Positions 16,643-28,776 are shown, counted from the stretch's first letter. The stretch: 64,000 nucleotides of DNA from [Pseudomonas] carboxydohydrogena (GCF_029030725.1 NZ_CP113162.1:1548501-1612500); one strand, 5' to 3'. Made by a program: numbers and translations. Notes: generated from the sequence alone by a model not told the origin.

Positions 16643-17070
16643 AGCCTTCGCTCACCGCCGGATCGACCCACCGCTTCACCTACCGCGTGCCGGAGAACAA
16701 GACCGTGCCGCATCTGTTTCCTGAAGCGCGCGATTTCCAGATCATGCCGCACGTCTTGGCCACCGGCTACATGGTCGGCCTGATGGAGTGGGCCTGCATG
16801 GACATGATCCGTCCTCATCTCGAGGAGGGCGAGGGCACGCTCGGCACATTGATTGATGTCAATCATACCGCGGCGACCCCGCCCGGCCTTACAATCAATG
16901 TCGATGTCGAATGCACCGATGTGAAGGGCAAGCTGCTGCGCTTTACCGTCAAGGCGCATGACGGCGTCGATGTGATCGGGGAAGGGCGCCACGAGCGTTA
17001 TGCGGTGATGTGGGACAAGTTCAAGGCGCGGGTTTCCGACAAGGCCGCGAAGGCGGGAGTAGCCGCATGA
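16639..17070 (+). CDS. FlK-like hotdog-fold acyl-CoA thioesterase inside the nuo operon
   Basis: A 143-residue single hotdog-domain protein resembling the fluoroacetyl-CoA thioesterase FlK. T42 (LATGYMVG), E50 ([10 protein letters not shown]) and H76 ([11 protein letters not shown]) fall at the numbers I recall for FlK's catalytic Thr42, Glu50 and His76, and [17 protein letters not shown] closes the domain. The FlK gate residue Phe36 corresponds here to Met36, so activity on fluoroacetyl-CoA should not be assumed; a short acyl-CoA is the safer guess. It is not a complex I subunit. Both ends overlap their neighbours by ATGA (nuoC at 16639, nuoD at 17067), so it is translated with the operon. 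Confidence 0.85.
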   Translation: MKPSLTAGSTHRFTYRVPENKTVPHLFPEARDFQIMPHVLATGYMVGLMEWACMDMIRPHLEEGEGTLGTLIDVNHTAATPPGLTINVDVECTDVKGKLLRFTVKAHDGVDVIGEGRHERYAVMWDKFKARVSDKAAKAGVAA

Positions 17071-18284
17071 GCATCACCGAGGCAGACGCGCTCCGCGACA
17101 CTCCCGGCACGCGCAACTTCACCATCAATTTCGGCCCGCAGCATCCGGCCGCGCACGGCGTGCTGCGTCTCGTGCTCGAACTCGACGGCGAGGTTGTCGA
17201 GCGCGTCGATCCGCATATCGGCCTCCTGCATCGCGGCACCGAGAAGCTGATCGAGCAGAAGACCTATTTGCAGGCGATCCCGTATTTCGACCGGCTCGAT
17301 TACGTCGCGCCGATGAATCAGGAGCATGCCTTCTGTCTGGCGGCGGAAAAACTGCTTGGCATTACCGTGCCGCGTCGCGGGCAATTGATCCGCGTGCTGT
17401 ATTGCGAGATCGGCCGCATCCTGTCGCACCTCCTCAACGTCACCACGCAGGCGATGGACGTCGGCGCGCTGACGCCGCCGCTGTGGGGCTTCGAGGAACG
17501 CGAAAAGCTGATGATGTTCTACGAGCGCGCCTCCGGGTCGCGCATGCATGCGGCGTTCTTCCGCATCGGCGGCGTGCATCAGGACCTGCCGCCGAAGCTG
17601 ATCGACGATATCGACGCCTGGTGCGATGCCTTCCCCGAGAAGGTCGACGATCTCGAAGTGCTGCTCACCGACAACCGCATCTTCAAGCAGCGCAACGTCG
17701 ATATCGGCGTGGTGACGCTCGATCAGGCGTGGGAGTGGGGCTTCTCCGGCGTGATGGTGCGCGGCTCGGGTGCCGCGTGGGATCTGCGCAAGGCGCAGCC
17801 CTATGAGTGCTACGCCGAAATGGATTTCGACATCCCGATCGGCAAGAACGGCGACTGCTACGACCGTTACTGCATCCGCATCGAGGAGATGCATCAGTCG
17901 GTACGGATCATGAAGCAGTGCATCGCCAAGCTGCGTGCGCCGGACGGGCAGGGGCCTGTCGTGATCGAGGACAACAAGATCACGCCGCCGCGCCGGGGCG
18001 AGATGAAGCGCTCGATGGAAGCGCTGATCCATCACTTCAAGCTCTACACCGAAGGCGTTCACGTTCCGGCGGGCGAGGTCTACGCCGCCGTGGAAGCGCC
18101 GAAGGGCGAGTTCGGCGTCTATCTCGTCGCGGACGGCACCAACAAGCCTTACAAGTGCAAGATCCGCGCGCCGGGCTTCGCGCATTTGCAGGCGATGGAT
18201 TTCATCTGCAAGGGCCATCTGCTGGCCGACGTTTCCGCCATCCTCGGCTCCCTCGACATCGTGTTCGGCGAGGTGGATCGATGA
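17067..18284 (+). CDS. nuoD: NADH-quinone oxidoreductase subunit D
   Basis: The 49-kDa-type subunit lines the quinone-binding pocket with NuoB. The 405-residue product shows [21 protein letters not shown] near the N-terminus (the loop with the quinone-site His), then [29 protein letters not shown] and, near the C-terminus, the DIVFGEVDR end. ATG 17067 overlaps the thioesterase stop; upstream in-frame codons belong to that gene. Its TGA overlaps the ATG of a 24-codon ORF. Confidence 0.97.
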   Translation: MSITEADALRDTPGTRNFTINFGPQHPAAHGVLRLVLELDGEVVERVDPHIGLLHRGTEKLIEQKTYLQAIPYFDRLDYVAPMNQEHAFCLAAEKLLGITVPRRGQLIRVLYCEIGRILSHLLNVTTQAMDVGALTPPLWGFEEREKLMMFYERASGSRMHAAFFRIGGVHQDLPPKLIDDIDAWCDAFPEKVDDLEVLLTDNRIFKQRNVDIGVVTLDQAWEWGFSGVMVRGSGAAWDLRKAQPYECYAEMDFDIPIGKNGDCYDRYCIRIEEMHQSVRIMKQCIAKLRAPDGQGPVVIEDNKITPPRRGEMKRSMEALIHHFKLYTEGVHVPAGEVYAAVEAPKGEFGVYLVADGTNKPYKCKIRAPGFAHLQAMDFICKGHLLADVSAILGSLDIVFGEVDR

Positions 18285-18355
18285 TGGCTTCGCACATCGA
18301 CAATCTGGGCAGGAGCTTCGCGCGCTGCGGCTCCATGACGATCGAGAGAATGTAA
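18281..18355 (+). CDS. 24-codon ORF bridging nuoD and nuoE
   Basis: ATG 18281 overlaps the nuoD stop (ATGA), and the TAA at 18353-18355 overlaps the nuoE start (TAATG). The frame therefore fills the 70-base gap exactly. The peptide begins [17 protein letters not shown] and is not hydrophobic. The geometry would let ribosomes pass from nuoD to nuoE without a break. It may be a real microprotein, a coupling device whose sequence hardly matters, or chance. No Shine-Dalgarno is needed if it is reached by re-initiation. No function is proposed. Confidence 0.35.
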   Translation: MMASHIDNLGRSFARCGSMTIERM

Positions 18356-18981
18356 TGTCCGTTCGGCGTTTGGCACCGAAAGAGTTGCAGCCCGCGAGCT
18401 TCGTCTTCACCGACGAGAATCTCGCCTGGGCGAAGCAGCAGATCGCGAAATTCCCGGAAGGGCGTCAGCAGTCAGCCGTGATCGCGATCCTGTGGCGCGC
18501 CCAGGAGCAGAACGCGGGCTGGGTGTCGGAAGCCGCGATCCGCGCGGTCGCCGACCTGCTCGGCATGGCGCATATCCGCGTGATGGAGATCGCGACCTTC
18601 TACACCATGTTCCAGCTCTCGCCGGTCGGCAAGAAAGCGCATGTGCAGGTCTGCGGCACCACGCCGTGCATGCTGCGCGGCGCGAAGGATCTGGTCGAGG
18701 TCTGCAAGCATCGCATCCATCACGATCCGTTCCACGTCTCGGCCGATGGCGACTTCTCGTGGGAGGAGGTCGAGTGCCTCGGCGCCTGCGTGAACGCGCC
18801 GATGGTGATGATCTGGAAGGACACCTACGAGGATCTGACGCCGGAGACGCTGAACAAGGTGCTCGACGGTTTTGCCTCGGGCAATCCGCCGGAGCCGGGC
18901 CCGCAGAACGGACGCCAGTTCTCGGCTCCCGAAGGCGGCCCGCGTGTGCTGACCAGCGTCGATGGGAAGGACAAGCCATGA
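18355..18981 (+). CDS. nuoE: NADH-quinone oxidoreductase subunit E
   Basis: The 24-kDa-type subunit of the NADH-dehydrogenase module carries the [2Fe-2S] cluster N1a. Ligands are C100 and C105 ([12 protein letters not shown]) and C141 and C145 ([12 protein letters not shown]). The product is 208 residues with a Pro/Gly-rich C-terminal tail. The ATG at 18355 overlaps the stop of the preceding 24-codon ORF, and its own stop overlaps the ATG of the 58-residue membrane protein (ATGA at 18978). Confidence 0.97.
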   Translation: MSVRRLAPKELQPASFVFTDENLAWAKQQIAKFPEGRQQSAVIAILWRAQEQNAGWVSEAAIRAVADLLGMAHIRVMEIATFYTMFQLSPVGKKAHVQVCGTTPCMLRGAKDLVEVCKHRIHHDPFHVSADGDFSWEEVECLGACVNAPMVMIWKDTYEDLTPETLNKVLDGFASGNPPEPGPQNGRQFSAPEGGPRVLTSVDGKDKP

Positions 18982-19154
18982 GCAACCTCGCGAACGGGTG
19001 GGGCCGGGTGGCTCTTCACGCGCTGCTCGCGGCGGCGTTCTTCTTCGTACTGAACTACTACTTTCTCAAGACCGGGCTTGAAACCAGCTTGAGCTGGGCA
19101 TTCGCGCTTGGTGGGATTGCTGCTGTCATCGCCTACAGACAATCGAAAAGCTGA
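18978..19154 (+). CDS. 58-residue two-helix membrane protein between nuoE and nuoF
   Basis: The frame starts with ATG 18978, overlapping the nuoE stop, and ends at TGA 19154, 16 bases before nuoF. The product has two hydrophobic stretches: about residues 11-29 ([19 protein letters not shown]) and 38-52 ([17 protein letters not shown]), with short polar ends. This suggests a helical hairpin in the inner membrane. It is not one of the 14 core subunits. The translational coupling and the G/C-rich third positions support a real gene. It could be an assembly or accessory factor of complex I, but nothing in the sequence proves that. Confidence 0.75.
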   Translation: MSNLANGWGRVALHALLAAAFFFVLNYYFLKTGLETSLSWAFALGGIAAVIAYRQSKS

Positions 19155-19170
19155 GGCTTCAGGAAGCGAC

Positions 19171-20496
<1,326 letters not shown>

Positions 20497-20501
20497 ATGC
20501 G

Positions 20502-22574
20502 ATGACCAAGATCCTCGTCGACGGAAAAGAGATCGATGTCCCGGCCGAATACACGCTGTTGCAGGCGTGCGAGGCGGCGGGCGCCGAGATTCCACGCTTC
20601 TGCTATCACGAGCGGCTGTCCATCGCGGGCAACTGCCGCATGTGCCTTGTCGAGGTCGCTGGCTCGCCGAAGCCGGTCGCGAGTTGCGCCTGGGGCGTGC
20701 GCGATTGCCGTCCGGGCCCGAACGGCGAACTGCCATCGGTGAAGACCAAGTCGCCAATGGTGAAGAAGGCACGCGAAGGCGTGATGGAATTCCTGCTCAT
20801 CAACCATCCGCTCGATTGCCCGATCTGCGATCAGGGCGGCGAGTGCGATTTGCAGGATCAGGCGATGGGCTACGGCGTCGATACCAGCCGTTTCGCCGAG
20901 AACAAGCGCGCGGTCGAGGACAAGTATCTCGGCGTGTTGGTGAAGACGGTGATGACCCGTTGCATCCAGTGCACGCGCTGCGTCCGCTTCGCCAACGAAG
21001 TCTGCGGCGTGCCGGAGATGGGCCTGATCGGCCGTGGCGAGGATGTCGAGATCACCACCTATCTCGAAAGCGCGCTGACCTCCGAGTTGCAGGGCAACCT
21101 CGTGGACATCTGCCCGGTGGGCGCGCTGACCTCGAAGCCTTATGCGTTCGCTGCGCGTCCGTGGGAATTGGGCAAGACGCAATCCGTCGACGTGATGGAT
21201 GCGGTCGGCTCCGCGATCCGCGTCGATACCCGTGGCCGCGAAGTGATGCGCATTCTGCCGCGCGTCAACGAGGCGGTGAACGAGGAATGGATTTCCGACA
21301 AGACCCGTCACATCGTCGATGGCCTGCGCACCCAGCGTCTCGACCGTCCGTATGTGCGCGAGAACGGCAAGCTGCGCGCGGCTTCGTGGAGCGAGGCGTT
21401 TGCCGCCATCGCCGCGAAGAAGGCGACAGGTAAGCGCATCGGCGCCATCGCGGGCGATCTTGCCGCCGTGGAGGAGATGTTCGCGCTGAAGGACCTGCTG
21501 TCGCGGCTCGGCTCAAGCAACATCGCCGCGCAGAATGTCGCGAGCTTCGATCCGAAGTTCGGCCGCGCATCCTACATCTTTAATCCGACCATCGCGGGCA
21601 TCGAGCAGGCCGACGCGCTGCTCATCATCGGCGCCAATCCGCGCAAGGAAGCGACGATCGTCAACGCGCGCATCCGCAAGCGCTGGCGCACCGGCCAGAT
21701 GAAGGTCGGCGTGATCGGCGAGAAAGTCGATCTCACCTATAAATACGAACATCTCGGCGCGGGCCCCGAGACGGTGGCGGACATCGTTGCGGGCAAGCAT
21801 TCGTTCGCAGACGTGCTGAAGGGCGCGAAGAATCCGATCGTGCTGGTTGGCGCGGGTGCCTTCGGCCGCAAGGACGGCGCGGCGCTGCTCGCGCAGGCGG
21901 CGGCGTTGGCTTCCGGCATTGCCGCCGTCAAGGACGGCTGGAATGGCTTCGGCGTGCTGCACACGGCGGCGTCATCGGTCGGCGCGCTCGATCTCGGCTT
22001 CGTGCCGGGCGAGGGCGGACTTGATGCCGAAAAGATGCTCGCACCCGGCGCACTGGACATGCTGTTCCTGCTCGGCGCGGACGAGGTTGAGGTGCCTGCG
22101 GGCGCATTCGTTGTCTATATCGGCACCCATGGCGACCGTGGCGCGCACCGCGCCGATGTGATCCTGCCGGGCGCGGCCTACACCGAAAAGAGCGGCATCT
22201 ACGTCAACACCGAGGGCCGCGTGCAGATGGCCAACCGCGCGGGCTTCCCGCCGGGCGAGGCCCGCGAGGACTGGGCCGTGCTGCGCGCGTTGTCGGAGAC
22301 GCTTGGGCAACGGCTGCCTTACGACTCCTTGCAGCAGTTGCGGCAGGCGATGTTCAAGGCGCTGCCGCATCTGATGCGCCTCGACCAGATCGAGGCGTCG
22401 GATGGAGCGTCCGCGCTGAAGGCGCTGGCGGGGCGGGGCGGCAACGCCGACAAGGCTGCCTTCAAGAGCCCGGTCGCGGACTTCTACCTGACCAATCCGA
22501 TCGCCCGCGCATCGGCGGTGATGGCCGAATGTTCGCGTCTTGCCTCCGGGCAAATCCTGAGCGCAGCGGAGTGA
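20502..22574 (+). CDS. nuoG: NADH-quinone oxidoreductase subunit G
   Basis: The 75-kDa-type subunit with several iron-sulfur clusters. The N-terminal ferredoxin domain has C34, C45, C48 and C62. Next comes the [18 protein letters not shown] region (His-ligated N5), then [16 protein letters not shown] (N4). The remainder is the molybdopterin-oxidoreductase-like fold, without cofactor. The product is 690 residues, the usual size in alphaproteobacteria. ATG 20502 gives the standard [10 protein letters not shown] start; an in-frame upstream GTG at 20493 overlaps the nuoF stop and is less likely. Confidence 0.97.
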   Translation: MTKILVDGKEIDVPAEYTLLQACEAAGAEIPRFCYHERLSIAGNCRMCLVEVAGSPKPVASCAWGVRDCRPGPNGELPSVKTKSPMVKKAREGVMEFLLINHPLDCPICDQGGECDLQDQAMGYGVDTSRFAENKRAVEDKYLGVLVKTVMTRCIQCTRCVRFANEVCGVPEMGLIGRGEDVEITTYLESALTSELQGNLVDICPVGALTSKPYAFAARPWELGKTQSVDVMDAVGSAIRVDTRGREVMRILPRVNEAVNEEWISDKTRHIVDGLRTQRLDRPYVRENGKLRAASWSEAFAAIAAKKATGKRIGAIAGDLAAVEEMFALKDLLSRLGSSNIAAQNVASFDPKFGRASYIFNPTIAGIEQADALLIIGANPRKEATIVNARIRKRWRTGQMKVGVIGEKVDLTYKYEHLGAGPETVADIVAGKHSFADVLKGAKNPIVLVGAGAFGRKDGAALLAQAAALASGIAAVKDGWNGFGVLHTAASSVGALDLGFVPGEGGLDAEKMLAPGALDMLFLLGADEVEVPAGAFVVYIGTHGDRGAHRADVILPGAAYTEKSGIYVNTEGRVQMANRAGFPPGEAREDWAVLRALSETLGQRLPYDSLQQLRQAMFKALPHLMRLDQIEASDGASALKALAGRGGNADKAAFKSPVADFYLTNPIARASAVMAECSRLASGQILSAAE

Positions 22575-22581
22575 TGAACTG

Positions 22582-23652
22582 ATGTCCGAATTCTTCGCAA
22601 GCTCTGTCTGGACGGACTTCCTCTGGCCGCTGATCATCATGCTGGCGGAGAGCGTGCTGCTGCTCGTCGTGCTGCTGGTCGCGATCGCTTACATCCTTCT
22701 TGCCGACCGCAAGATCTGGGCGGCGGTGCAGATCCGCCGCGGCCCGAACGTGGTCGGCCCGTGGGGCCTGTTTCAATCCTTCGCCGACTTGCTGAAGTTC
22801 GTGCTGAAGGAGCCGACGATTCCGGACGGCGCCAACAAGGGCATCTTCCTGCTCGCGCCGCTCGTCTCCTGCGTGCTGGCGCTCGCGGCTTGGGCGGTGA
22901 TCCCGGTCAACCTGAACTGGGTGATCGCCGACATCAATGTCGGTATCCTCTACATCCTCGCGATCTCCTCGCTGTCGGTCTACGGCATCATCATGGCGGG
23001 CTGGTCGTCGAACTCGAAATATCCGTTCATGGCGGCGCTACGCTCGGCGGCGCAGATGGTGTCCTACGAGGTCTCGATCGGCTTCGTCATCATCACCGTG
23101 CTGTTGTGCGTCGGCTCGCTGAACCTCACCGCCATCGTCGAGGCGCAGCACCATCGCGGCCTCGCCACCATGCTCGGCGTGCCGTGGCTCAGCTTCCTGA
23201 ACTGGTACTGGCTGCCGCTGCTGCCGATGTTCGTCATCTTCTACGTCTCGGCGCTGGCGGAAACCAACCGTCCGCCGTTCGACCTCGTCGAAGCCGAATC
23301 CGAACTGGTCGCGGGCTTCATGACCGAATACGGCTCGACTCCGTACCTGCTGTTCATGCTTGGCGAGTACGTCGCGATCTGTACCATGTGTGCGATGGCC
23401 GCGATCCTGTTCATGGGGGGCTGGCTGCCGCCGGTCGATCTGCCGCCGTTCAACTGGGTGCCGGGCGTGATCTGGTTCTCGCTCAAGGCGTTCGCGTTCT
23501 TCTTCATGATCGCGATGGCGAAGGCGATCGTTCCGCGCTACCGCTACGATCAGTTGATGCGTCTCGGCTGGAAGGTATTCCTGCCGCTGTCGCTGGCGAT
23601 GGTCGTGATCGTCGCGGGCGTCCTGCAATTCTTCCAGCTGGCGCCGAAGTGA
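22582..23652 (+). CDS. nuoH: NADH-quinone oxidoreductase subunit H
   Basis: The membrane subunit at the junction of the two arms, forming part of the quinone entry. The 356-residue product has about eight hydrophobic helices, the conserved [20 protein letters not shown] loop (about 42-61), and the acidic loop [26 protein letters not shown] typical of NuoH/ND1. It lies 7 bases after nuoG and 7 bases before nuoI. Confidence 0.97.
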   Translation: MSEFFASSVWTDFLWPLIIMLAESVLLLVVLLVAIAYILLADRKIWAAVQIRRGPNVVGPWGLFQSFADLLKFVLKEPTIPDGANKGIFLLAPLVSCVLALAAWAVIPVNLNWVIADINVGILYILAISSLSVYGIIMAGWSSNSKYPFMAALRSAAQMVSYEVSIGFVIITVLLCVGSLNLTAIVEAQHHRGLATMLGVPWLSFLNWYWLPLLPMFVIFYVSALAETNRPPFDLVEAESELVAGFMTEYGSTPYLLFMLGEYVAICTMCAMAAILFMGGWLPPVDLPPFNWVPGVIWFSLKAFAFFFMIAMAKAIVPRYRYDQLMRLGWKVFLPLSLAMVVIVAGVLQFFQLAPK

Positions 23653-23659
23653 GGGCATC

Positions 23660-24148
23660 ATGGGAATAGCATCAGCCGTCAACTCGCTTCTGCTCAGGGA
23701 ATTCGCGTCGGCCTTCGTGCTGACGATGCGCTACTTCTTCAAGCCGAAGCCGACCGTGAACTATCCGTTCGAGAAGAACCCGATCTCGCCGCGATTCCGT
23801 GGCGAACATGCGCTGCGCCGTTATCCGAACGGTGAGGAACGCTGCATCGCCTGCAAGCTGTGCGAGGCAATCTGCCCGGCGCAGGCCATCACCATCGAGG
23901 CGGGGCCGCGCCGCAATGACGGCACGCGCCGCACCGTGCGCTACGACATCGACATGGTGAAGTGCATCTATTGCGGTCTGTGCCAGGAAGCCTGCCCGGT
24001 GGATGCCATCGTCGAGGGGCCGAACTTCGAGTTCGCCACCGAAACGCGCGAAGAACTCTATTACGACAAGGCCCGGCTGCTCGCGAACGGCGACCGCTGG
24101 GAGCGCGAGATCGCCAAGAACATCGAACAAGACGCGCCGTACAGGTAA
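23660..24148 (+). CDS. nuoI: NADH-quinone oxidoreductase subunit I
   Basis: The 8Fe ferredoxin-type subunit (TYKY) carrying clusters N6a and N6b. Two complete CxxCxxCxxxCP motifs are present: C62/C65/C68/C72 in [12 protein letters not shown] and C102/C105/C108/C112 in [12 protein letters not shown]. The product is 162 residues, the normal length. ATG 23660 lies 7 bases behind nuoH. Confidence 0.98.
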   Translation: MGIASAVNSLLLREFASAFVLTMRYFFKPKPTVNYPFEKNPISPRFRGEHALRRYPNGEERCIACKLCEAICPAQAITIEAGPRRNDGTRRTVRYDIDMVKCIYCGLCQEACPVDAIVEGPNFEFATETREELYYDKARLLANGDRWEREIAKNIEQDAPYR

Positions 24149-24154
24149 CGCCTC

Positions 24155-24793
24155 ATGATCCTTCCCGCGCTGTTCTTTTATCTCTTTGCCGGCGTTTGCG
24201 TCGCCTCGGCCGTGATGGTCGTGACCTCGCGTAACCCGGTGCATTCGGTGCTGTTCCTGATCCTGACCTTCGTCAACGCGGCGGGGCTGTTCGTGCTTTT
24301 GAACGCCGAGTTCCTCGCGATGATCCTGATCGTGGTCTATGTCGGCGCGGTCGCGGTGTTGTTCCTGTTCGTCATCATGATGCTCGATGTCGATTTCGCC
24401 GAACTGCGGCAGGGCTTCATCGAGTATCTGCCGGTCGGCATTCTGATCGGCGCGATCTTCCTCGCAGAACTGCTGCTGGTCGCGGGCGGCTGGGTGCTGA
24501 GCCCGAACGTCGCGCATTCGATCACCGCGCCGATCCCGGCGACCGTGACCAACACCGAGGCCATCGGTCTCGTGCTTTACACGCGCTACATCCATTACTT
24601 CCAGCTCGCCGGTCTCGTGCTGCTGGTGGCGATGATCGGCGCCATCGTGCTGACGCTGCGCCACAAGCCGAGCGTCAAGCGGCAGAACATCAGCGCCCAG
24701 AACGCGCGGGGCAAGGCGACCGCGATGGCGGTGCGTCAGGTGCCGTCAGGGCAGGGATTGCAGGACGCCGATGCCGGGGAGTGGGTGAAATGA
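24155..24793 (+). CDS. nuoJ: NADH-quinone oxidoreductase subunit J
   Basis: A 212-residue membrane subunit (ND6-type) with about five helices, including the conserved [22 protein letters not shown] region that contains the pi-bulge helix of complex I. The C-terminal 40 residues are hydrophilic ([20 protein letters not shown] and onward), as often seen in alphaproteobacteria. It ends in an ATGA overlap with nuoK at 24790. Confidence 0.96.
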   Translation: MILPALFFYLFAGVCVASAVMVVTSRNPVHSVLFLILTFVNAAGLFVLLNAEFLAMILIVVYVGAVAVLFLFVIMMLDVDFAELRQGFIEYLPVGILIGAIFLAELLLVAGGWVLSPNVAHSITAPIPATVTNTEAIGLVLYTRYIHYFQLAGLVLLVAMIGAIVLTLRHKPSVKRQNISAQNARGKATAMAVRQVPSGQGLQDADAGEWVK

Positions 24794-25098
24794 CGATCGG
24801 TCTCGGACATTATCTGGCTGTCGCGGCGATCCTGTTCACGCTCGGGATTCTCGGCATCTTTCTCAATCGCAAGAACGTCATCGTCATCCTGATGTCGGTC
24901 GAGTTGATCCTGTTGTCGGTCAACATCAATCTGGTGTCGTTCTCGAGCTTCCTCAACGACATCGTCGGTCAGGTATTCGCGCTGCTGGTTCTCACGGTGG
25001 CAGCGGCGGAAGCCGCGATCGGACTTGCGATCCTCGTCGTCTACTTCCGCAACCGCGGCTCCATCGCGGTCGAAGACATCAACCTGATGAAGGGCTGA
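24790..25098 (+). CDS. nuoK: NADH-quinone oxidoreductase subunit K
   Basis: A 102-residue, three-helix subunit (ND4L-type). The two membrane-embedded glutamates of the family are visible in [16 protein letters not shown] and [16 protein letters not shown] 24790 overlaps the nuoJ stop; an in-frame codon at 24781 would add MGE and is unnecessary. A palindromic repeat follows in the gap before nuoL. Confidence 0.97.
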   Translation: MTIGLGHYLAVAAILFTLGILGIFLNRKNVIVILMSVELILLSVNINLVSFSSFLNDIVGQVFALLVLTVAAAEAAIGLAILVVYFRNRGSIAVEDINLMKG

Positions 25099-25102
25099 CC
25101 AG

Positions 25103-25145
25103 CATGATCCCGAAAAGTGGGCACCGGTTTTCGGACCAGATCATG
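25103..25145. repeat. Palindromic intergenic repeat between nuoK and nuoL
   Basis: A 43-bp imperfect palindrome running from CATGATCCCGAAAAGTGGGC to CCAGATCATG, with the inner arms CCGAAAA and GTTTTCGG. The pattern resembles the widespread short palindromic repeats of Bradyrhizobium and related alphaproteobacteria (CATGATC...GATCATG). I found no second full copy in this window by eye. It lies inside the operon, so it is transcribed and should fold as a hairpin. Confidence 0.8.
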
Positions 25146-25162
25146 GTCAGGGGAATGACGTT

Positions 25163-27253
25163 ATGATTCAGGCGATTGTTTTCCTGCCGCTTCTCGGCGC
25201 GCTGATCGCGGGCGTCATCACGCTCATCGGCGCGCATGCGCGCTGCCCGAGCGGGGATGAGATGGACCATGCGCATGGGCACGATGACCATGCCCATAAC
25301 CATGCCAATGGCGCGGCCCACGCGCACGATGCCCATCATGACGACCACGGCCACGACGACCATCATGGTCCGGTTGAGCCGGCGGCGGCTGGCTCGCGCC
25401 TCGCCGAAATCGTCACCACCGCTCTGTTGCTCACTTCGGCCGCGCTCGCCTGGGTGACGTTCGTCGATGTCGCGCTGATGCATCACGATCTGCGCATCGT
25501 GCTGACGAGCTGGATCGATTCAGGTTCTCTCAAGATCAACTGGGCGCTGCGCGTCGATACGCTGACGGCGGTGATGCTGGTTGTGGTCACGACCGTGTCC
25601 TCGCTCGTGCATCTGTATTCGATCGGCTACATGAACGAGGACCCGAACCGTCCGCGCTTCATGGCGTATCTGTCGCTGTTCACCTTCGCCATGCTGATGC
25701 TGGTGACGTCCGACAATTTGGTGCAGCTGTTCTTTGGCTGGGAAGGCGTCGGTCTCGCGAGCTATCTGCTGATCGGTTTCTGGTACAAGAAGCCCTCGGC
25801 GAATGCGGCGGCGATCAAGGCATTCGTCGTCAACCGCGTCGGCGATTTCGGCTTCGCGCTCGGCATCTTCGCGATCTTCGCGCTGGTCGGCTCGACCGAT
25901 TTCGAGACGATCTTCGCGGGCGCGCCTGGCCTCGTGGGCAAGACCATTCACCTGTTCCATTGGGATGTCGATGCGCTGACGCTGACCTGCCTCTTGCTGT
26001 TCATGGGCGCGATGGGTAAGTCCGCGCAGTTCCTGCTGCACACATGGTTGCCGGACGCGATGGAAGGCCCGACGCCGGTCTCCGCGCTGATCCACGCCGC
26101 GACCATGGTGACCGCGGGCGTGTTCATGGTGGCGCGCCTGTCGCCGCTGTTCGAACTGGCGCCGCACGCCAAGGCATTCGTGATGCTGATCGGCGGCACC
26201 ACGGCGCTCTTCGCCGCGACCATCGGCCTCGTGCAGAACGACATCAAGCGCGTGGTCGCGTATTCGACCTGTTCGCAGCTTGGCTACATGTTCGTGGCGA
26301 TGGGGGCGGGGGCTTACTCCGTCGGCATCTTCCACCTGTTCACGCACGCCTTCTTCAAGGCGCTGCTGTTCTTAGGCTCGGGCTCGGTGATCCTCGCGAT
26401 GCATCACGAGCAGGACATGCGCAACATGGGCGGGCTGTGGCGGAAGATTCCGTTCACCTACGCCACCATGGTGATCGGCACGCTGGCCCTCACCGGCTTT
26501 CCGCTGACGGCGGGTTACTTCTCGAAGGATGCGATCATCGAATCCGCTTTCGCGGCGAACAGCAATCCGTTCGCGTTCTACGGCTTCCTCTGCACCGTGG
26601 TCGCGGCGGGCCTGACTTCGTTCTACTCCTGGCGCCTGATTTTCATGACGTTCCACGGCAAGCCGCATGACGAGCATCATTTCGAGGCGGCGCATGAAAG
26701 CCCGCTGGTGATGCTGATTCCGCTCGCGGTGCTGGCGGTCGGCTCCTTCGCCGCCGGTTTCCCGTTCAAGGAACTGTTCGCGGGCCACGGCGTCGGCGAG
26801 TTCTTCGGCTCCGCGCTGAAGGTGGACGAGCATGTGATGGAGGCGATGCATCACATCCCGCACTGGATCGCGCTGCTGCCGACGGTGATGATGTTCGCGG
26901 GTCTTGCGATGGCTTATTTGTTCTACATCGCCAGGCCGTATCTGCCGGTCGAACTCGCGCACCAGCAGCCGCTGCTCTACAAGTTCCTGCTCAACAAATG
27001 GTACTTCGACGAGCTGTACGATTGGATCTTCGTGCGCCCGGCCAAGTGGCTCGGCACCACGCTGTGGAAGAAGGGCGACGGCATGCTGATCGACGGGCTC
27101 GGACCTGACGGCGTGTCCAAGCGGGTACTGGATGTGACGCGTGGCGTCGTCAAGCTACAGACCGGCTATCTCTATCACTACGCCTTCGCCATGCTGATCG
27201 GCGTGGCGGGGCTCATTACCTGGTTCATGTTCGGTCTCGGGGGCCAGCAATAA
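25163..27253 (+). CDS. nuoL: NADH-quinone oxidoreductase subunit L, with His-rich N-terminal loop
   Basis: The distal antiporter-like proton-pumping subunit (ND5-type). The 696-residue product has the usual multi-helix core with [53 protein letters not shown] and a long lateral helix at the C-terminus. The oddity is an insertion between helix 1 (about 3-23) and helix 2 (about 80-100): residues 36-68 contain 14 His and 8 Asp, a dense metal-binding-type loop absent from E. coli NuoL. ATG 25163 follows the palindromic repeat. The stop overlaps the nuoM start (TAATG). Confidence 0.96.
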   Translation: MIQAIVFLPLLGALIAGVITLIGAHARCPSGDEMDHAHGHDDHAHNHANGAAHAHDAHHDDHGHDDHHGPVEPAAAGSRLAEIVTTALLLTSAALAWVTFVDVALMHHDLRIVLTSWIDSGSLKINWALRVDTLTAVMLVVVTTVSSLVHLYSIGYMNEDPNRPRFMAYLSLFTFAMLMLVTSDNLVQLFFGWEGVGLASYLLIGFWYKKPSANAAAIKAFVVNRVGDFGFALGIFAIFALVGSTDFETIFAGAPGLVGKTIHLFHWDVDALTLTCLLLFMGAMGKSAQFLLHTWLPDAMEGPTPVSALIHAATMVTAGVFMVARLSPLFELAPHAKAFVMLIGGTTALFAATIGLVQNDIKRVVAYSTCSQLGYMFVAMGAGAYSVGIFHLFTHAFFKALLFLGSGSVILAMHHEQDMRNMGGLWRKIPFTYATMVIGTLALTGFPLTAGYFSKDAIIESAFAANSNPFAFYGFLCTVVAAGLTSFYSWRLIFMTFHGKPHDEHHFEAAHESPLVMLIPLAVLAVGSFAAGFPFKELFAGHGVGEFFGSALKVDEHVMEAMHHIPHWIALLPTVMMFAGLAMAYLFYIARPYLPVELAHQQPLLYKFLLNKWYFDELYDWIFVRPAKWLGTTLWKKGDGMLIDGLGPDGVSKRVLDVTRGVVKLQTGYLYHYAFAMLIGVAGLITWFMFGLGGQQ

Positions 27254-28761
27254 TGACCACCTGGCCTGTTCTGTCCGTCACCACGTTCCTGCCGGTCGCC
27301 GGCGCGGTGCTGCTGTATCTGCTGGCGCGGGGCAACGATGCCATTGCCGCCCGCAACGCGCGCTGGATCGCGCTGTGGACCACGCTCATCACCTTCGCGG
27401 TGTCGCTGGTCCTGCTGCTGCATTTTGATTCTTCGCAACCGGGTTTTCAATTTGAGGAGCGCGCCCAGTGGCTGGGCGCGGCGATCAACTACCACATGGG
27501 CGTGGATGGCATTTCGCTGCCGTTCGTGATCCTGACCACGGCGCTGATGCCGTTCTGTATCATTGCGAGCTGGAAATCGATCCAGACGCGCGTGCGCGAA
27601 TACATGATGGCGTTTCTGGTTCTGGAAACGCTGATGGTCGGCACCTTCTCCTCGCTGGACCTCGTGCTGTTCTATCTGTTCTTCGAAGGCGGCCTGATCC
27701 CGATGTTCCTGATCATCGGCGTCTGGGGCGGCCCGCGCCGCGTCTATGCGAGCTTCAAGTTCTTCCTCTATACGCTGCTCGGCTCGGTGCTGATGCTGCT
27801 CGCCATCATGGCGCTCTATGCGCAGGCGGGCACCACCGACATCCCGACGCTGATGACGACGAACCTGCCGCATCGCCTCCAGACCTGGGCGTGGCTGGCG
27901 TTCTTCGCGTCCTTCGCGGTGAAGATGCCGATGTGGCCGGTGCATACGTGGTTGCCGGATGCGCACGTCGAGGCGCCGACGGCAGGCTCCGTGGTGCTGG
28001 CGGCGATCCTTTTGAAGATGGGCGGTTACGGCTTCCTGCGCTTCTCGCTGCCGATGTTCCCGCTGGCCTCGCATGACTTCGCGCCGCTGGTGTGGACGCT
28101 GTCGGCGATTGCGATCATCTACACCTCGCTGGTCGCCCTGATGCAGGAGGACATGAAGAAGCTGATCGCTTATTCGTCCGTCGCGCATATGGGCTTCGTC
28201 ACCATGGGCATCTTCGCCGGCACCATGCAGGGCGTCGCGGGCGGCGTGTTCCAGATGATCTCGCACGGTATCGTGTCCGGCGCGCTGTTCCTCTGCGTCG
28301 GCGTCATCTACGACCGCATGCACACCCGCGAGATCGCGGCCTATGGCGGCCTCGTCAACCGCATGCCGCTGTATGCCTTCACGTTCCTTCTGTTCACCAT
28401 GGCCAATGTCGGCCTGCCGGGAACCTCCGGCTTCGTCGGTGAATTCCTGACGCTGCTCGGCACCTTCAAGGTTTCGGTCCCGACCGCGATCTTCGCCACC
28501 ACGGGCGTGATCCTGTCGGCGGGTTATGCGCTGTGGCTGTACCGCAAGATCGTGTTCGGCGAACTCACCAAATCGTCGCTGGCCAGCATCAAGGACATGA
28601 CCGGGCGCGAGATCGCGATCTTCGTGCCGTTCATCGTCCTCACCATTCTGTTCGGCGTTTATCCGAAGCCGGTGCTGGATATGTCGGCGGCATCGATCCA
28701 TCAACTCGTCGAGAATTACGGCGCGGCGGTTCACGCCGTCAAAGCCGCGGCACTATTTTAA
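27253..28761 (+). CDS. nuoM: NADH-quinone oxidoreductase subunit M
   Basis: The second antiporter-like subunit (ND4-type), 502 residues with about 14 helices. The family segments [17 protein letters not shown]-like [45 protein letters not shown]-type region and [14 protein letters not shown] are present, including the membrane Glu and Lys residues of the proton path. It shares one base with the nuoL stop and lies 15 bases before nuoN. Confidence 0.96.
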   Translation: MTTWPVLSVTTFLPVAGAVLLYLLARGNDAIAARNARWIALWTTLITFAVSLVLLLHFDSSQPGFQFEERAQWLGAAINYHMGVDGISLPFVILTTALMPFCIIASWKSIQTRVREYMMAFLVLETLMVGTFSSLDLVLFYLFFEGGLIPMFLIIGVWGGPRRVYASFKFFLYTLLGSVLMLLAIMALYAQAGTTDIPTLMTTNLPHRLQTWAWLAFFASFAVKMPMWPVHTWLPDAHVEAPTAGSVVLAAILLKMGGYGFLRFSLPMFPLASHDFAPLVWTLSAIAIIYTSLVALMQEDMKKLIAYSSVAHMGFVTMGIFAGTMQGVAGGVFQMISHGIVSGALFLCVGVIYDRMHTREIAAYGGLVNRMPLYAFTFLLFTMANVGLPGTSGFVGEFLTLLGTFKVSVPTAIFATTGVILSAGYALWLYRKIVFGELTKSSLASIKDMTGREIAIFVPFIVLTILFGVYPKPVLDMSAASIHQLVENYGAAVHAVKAAALF

Positions 28762-28776
28762 GAGCAGGACGCACGA

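Noticed and set aside
16639-17070. Fluoroacetate resistance function
   Set aside because: Catalytic residues match FlK, but the gate residue differs and there is no fluorometabolite context; only a general acyl-CoA thioesterase call is supported.
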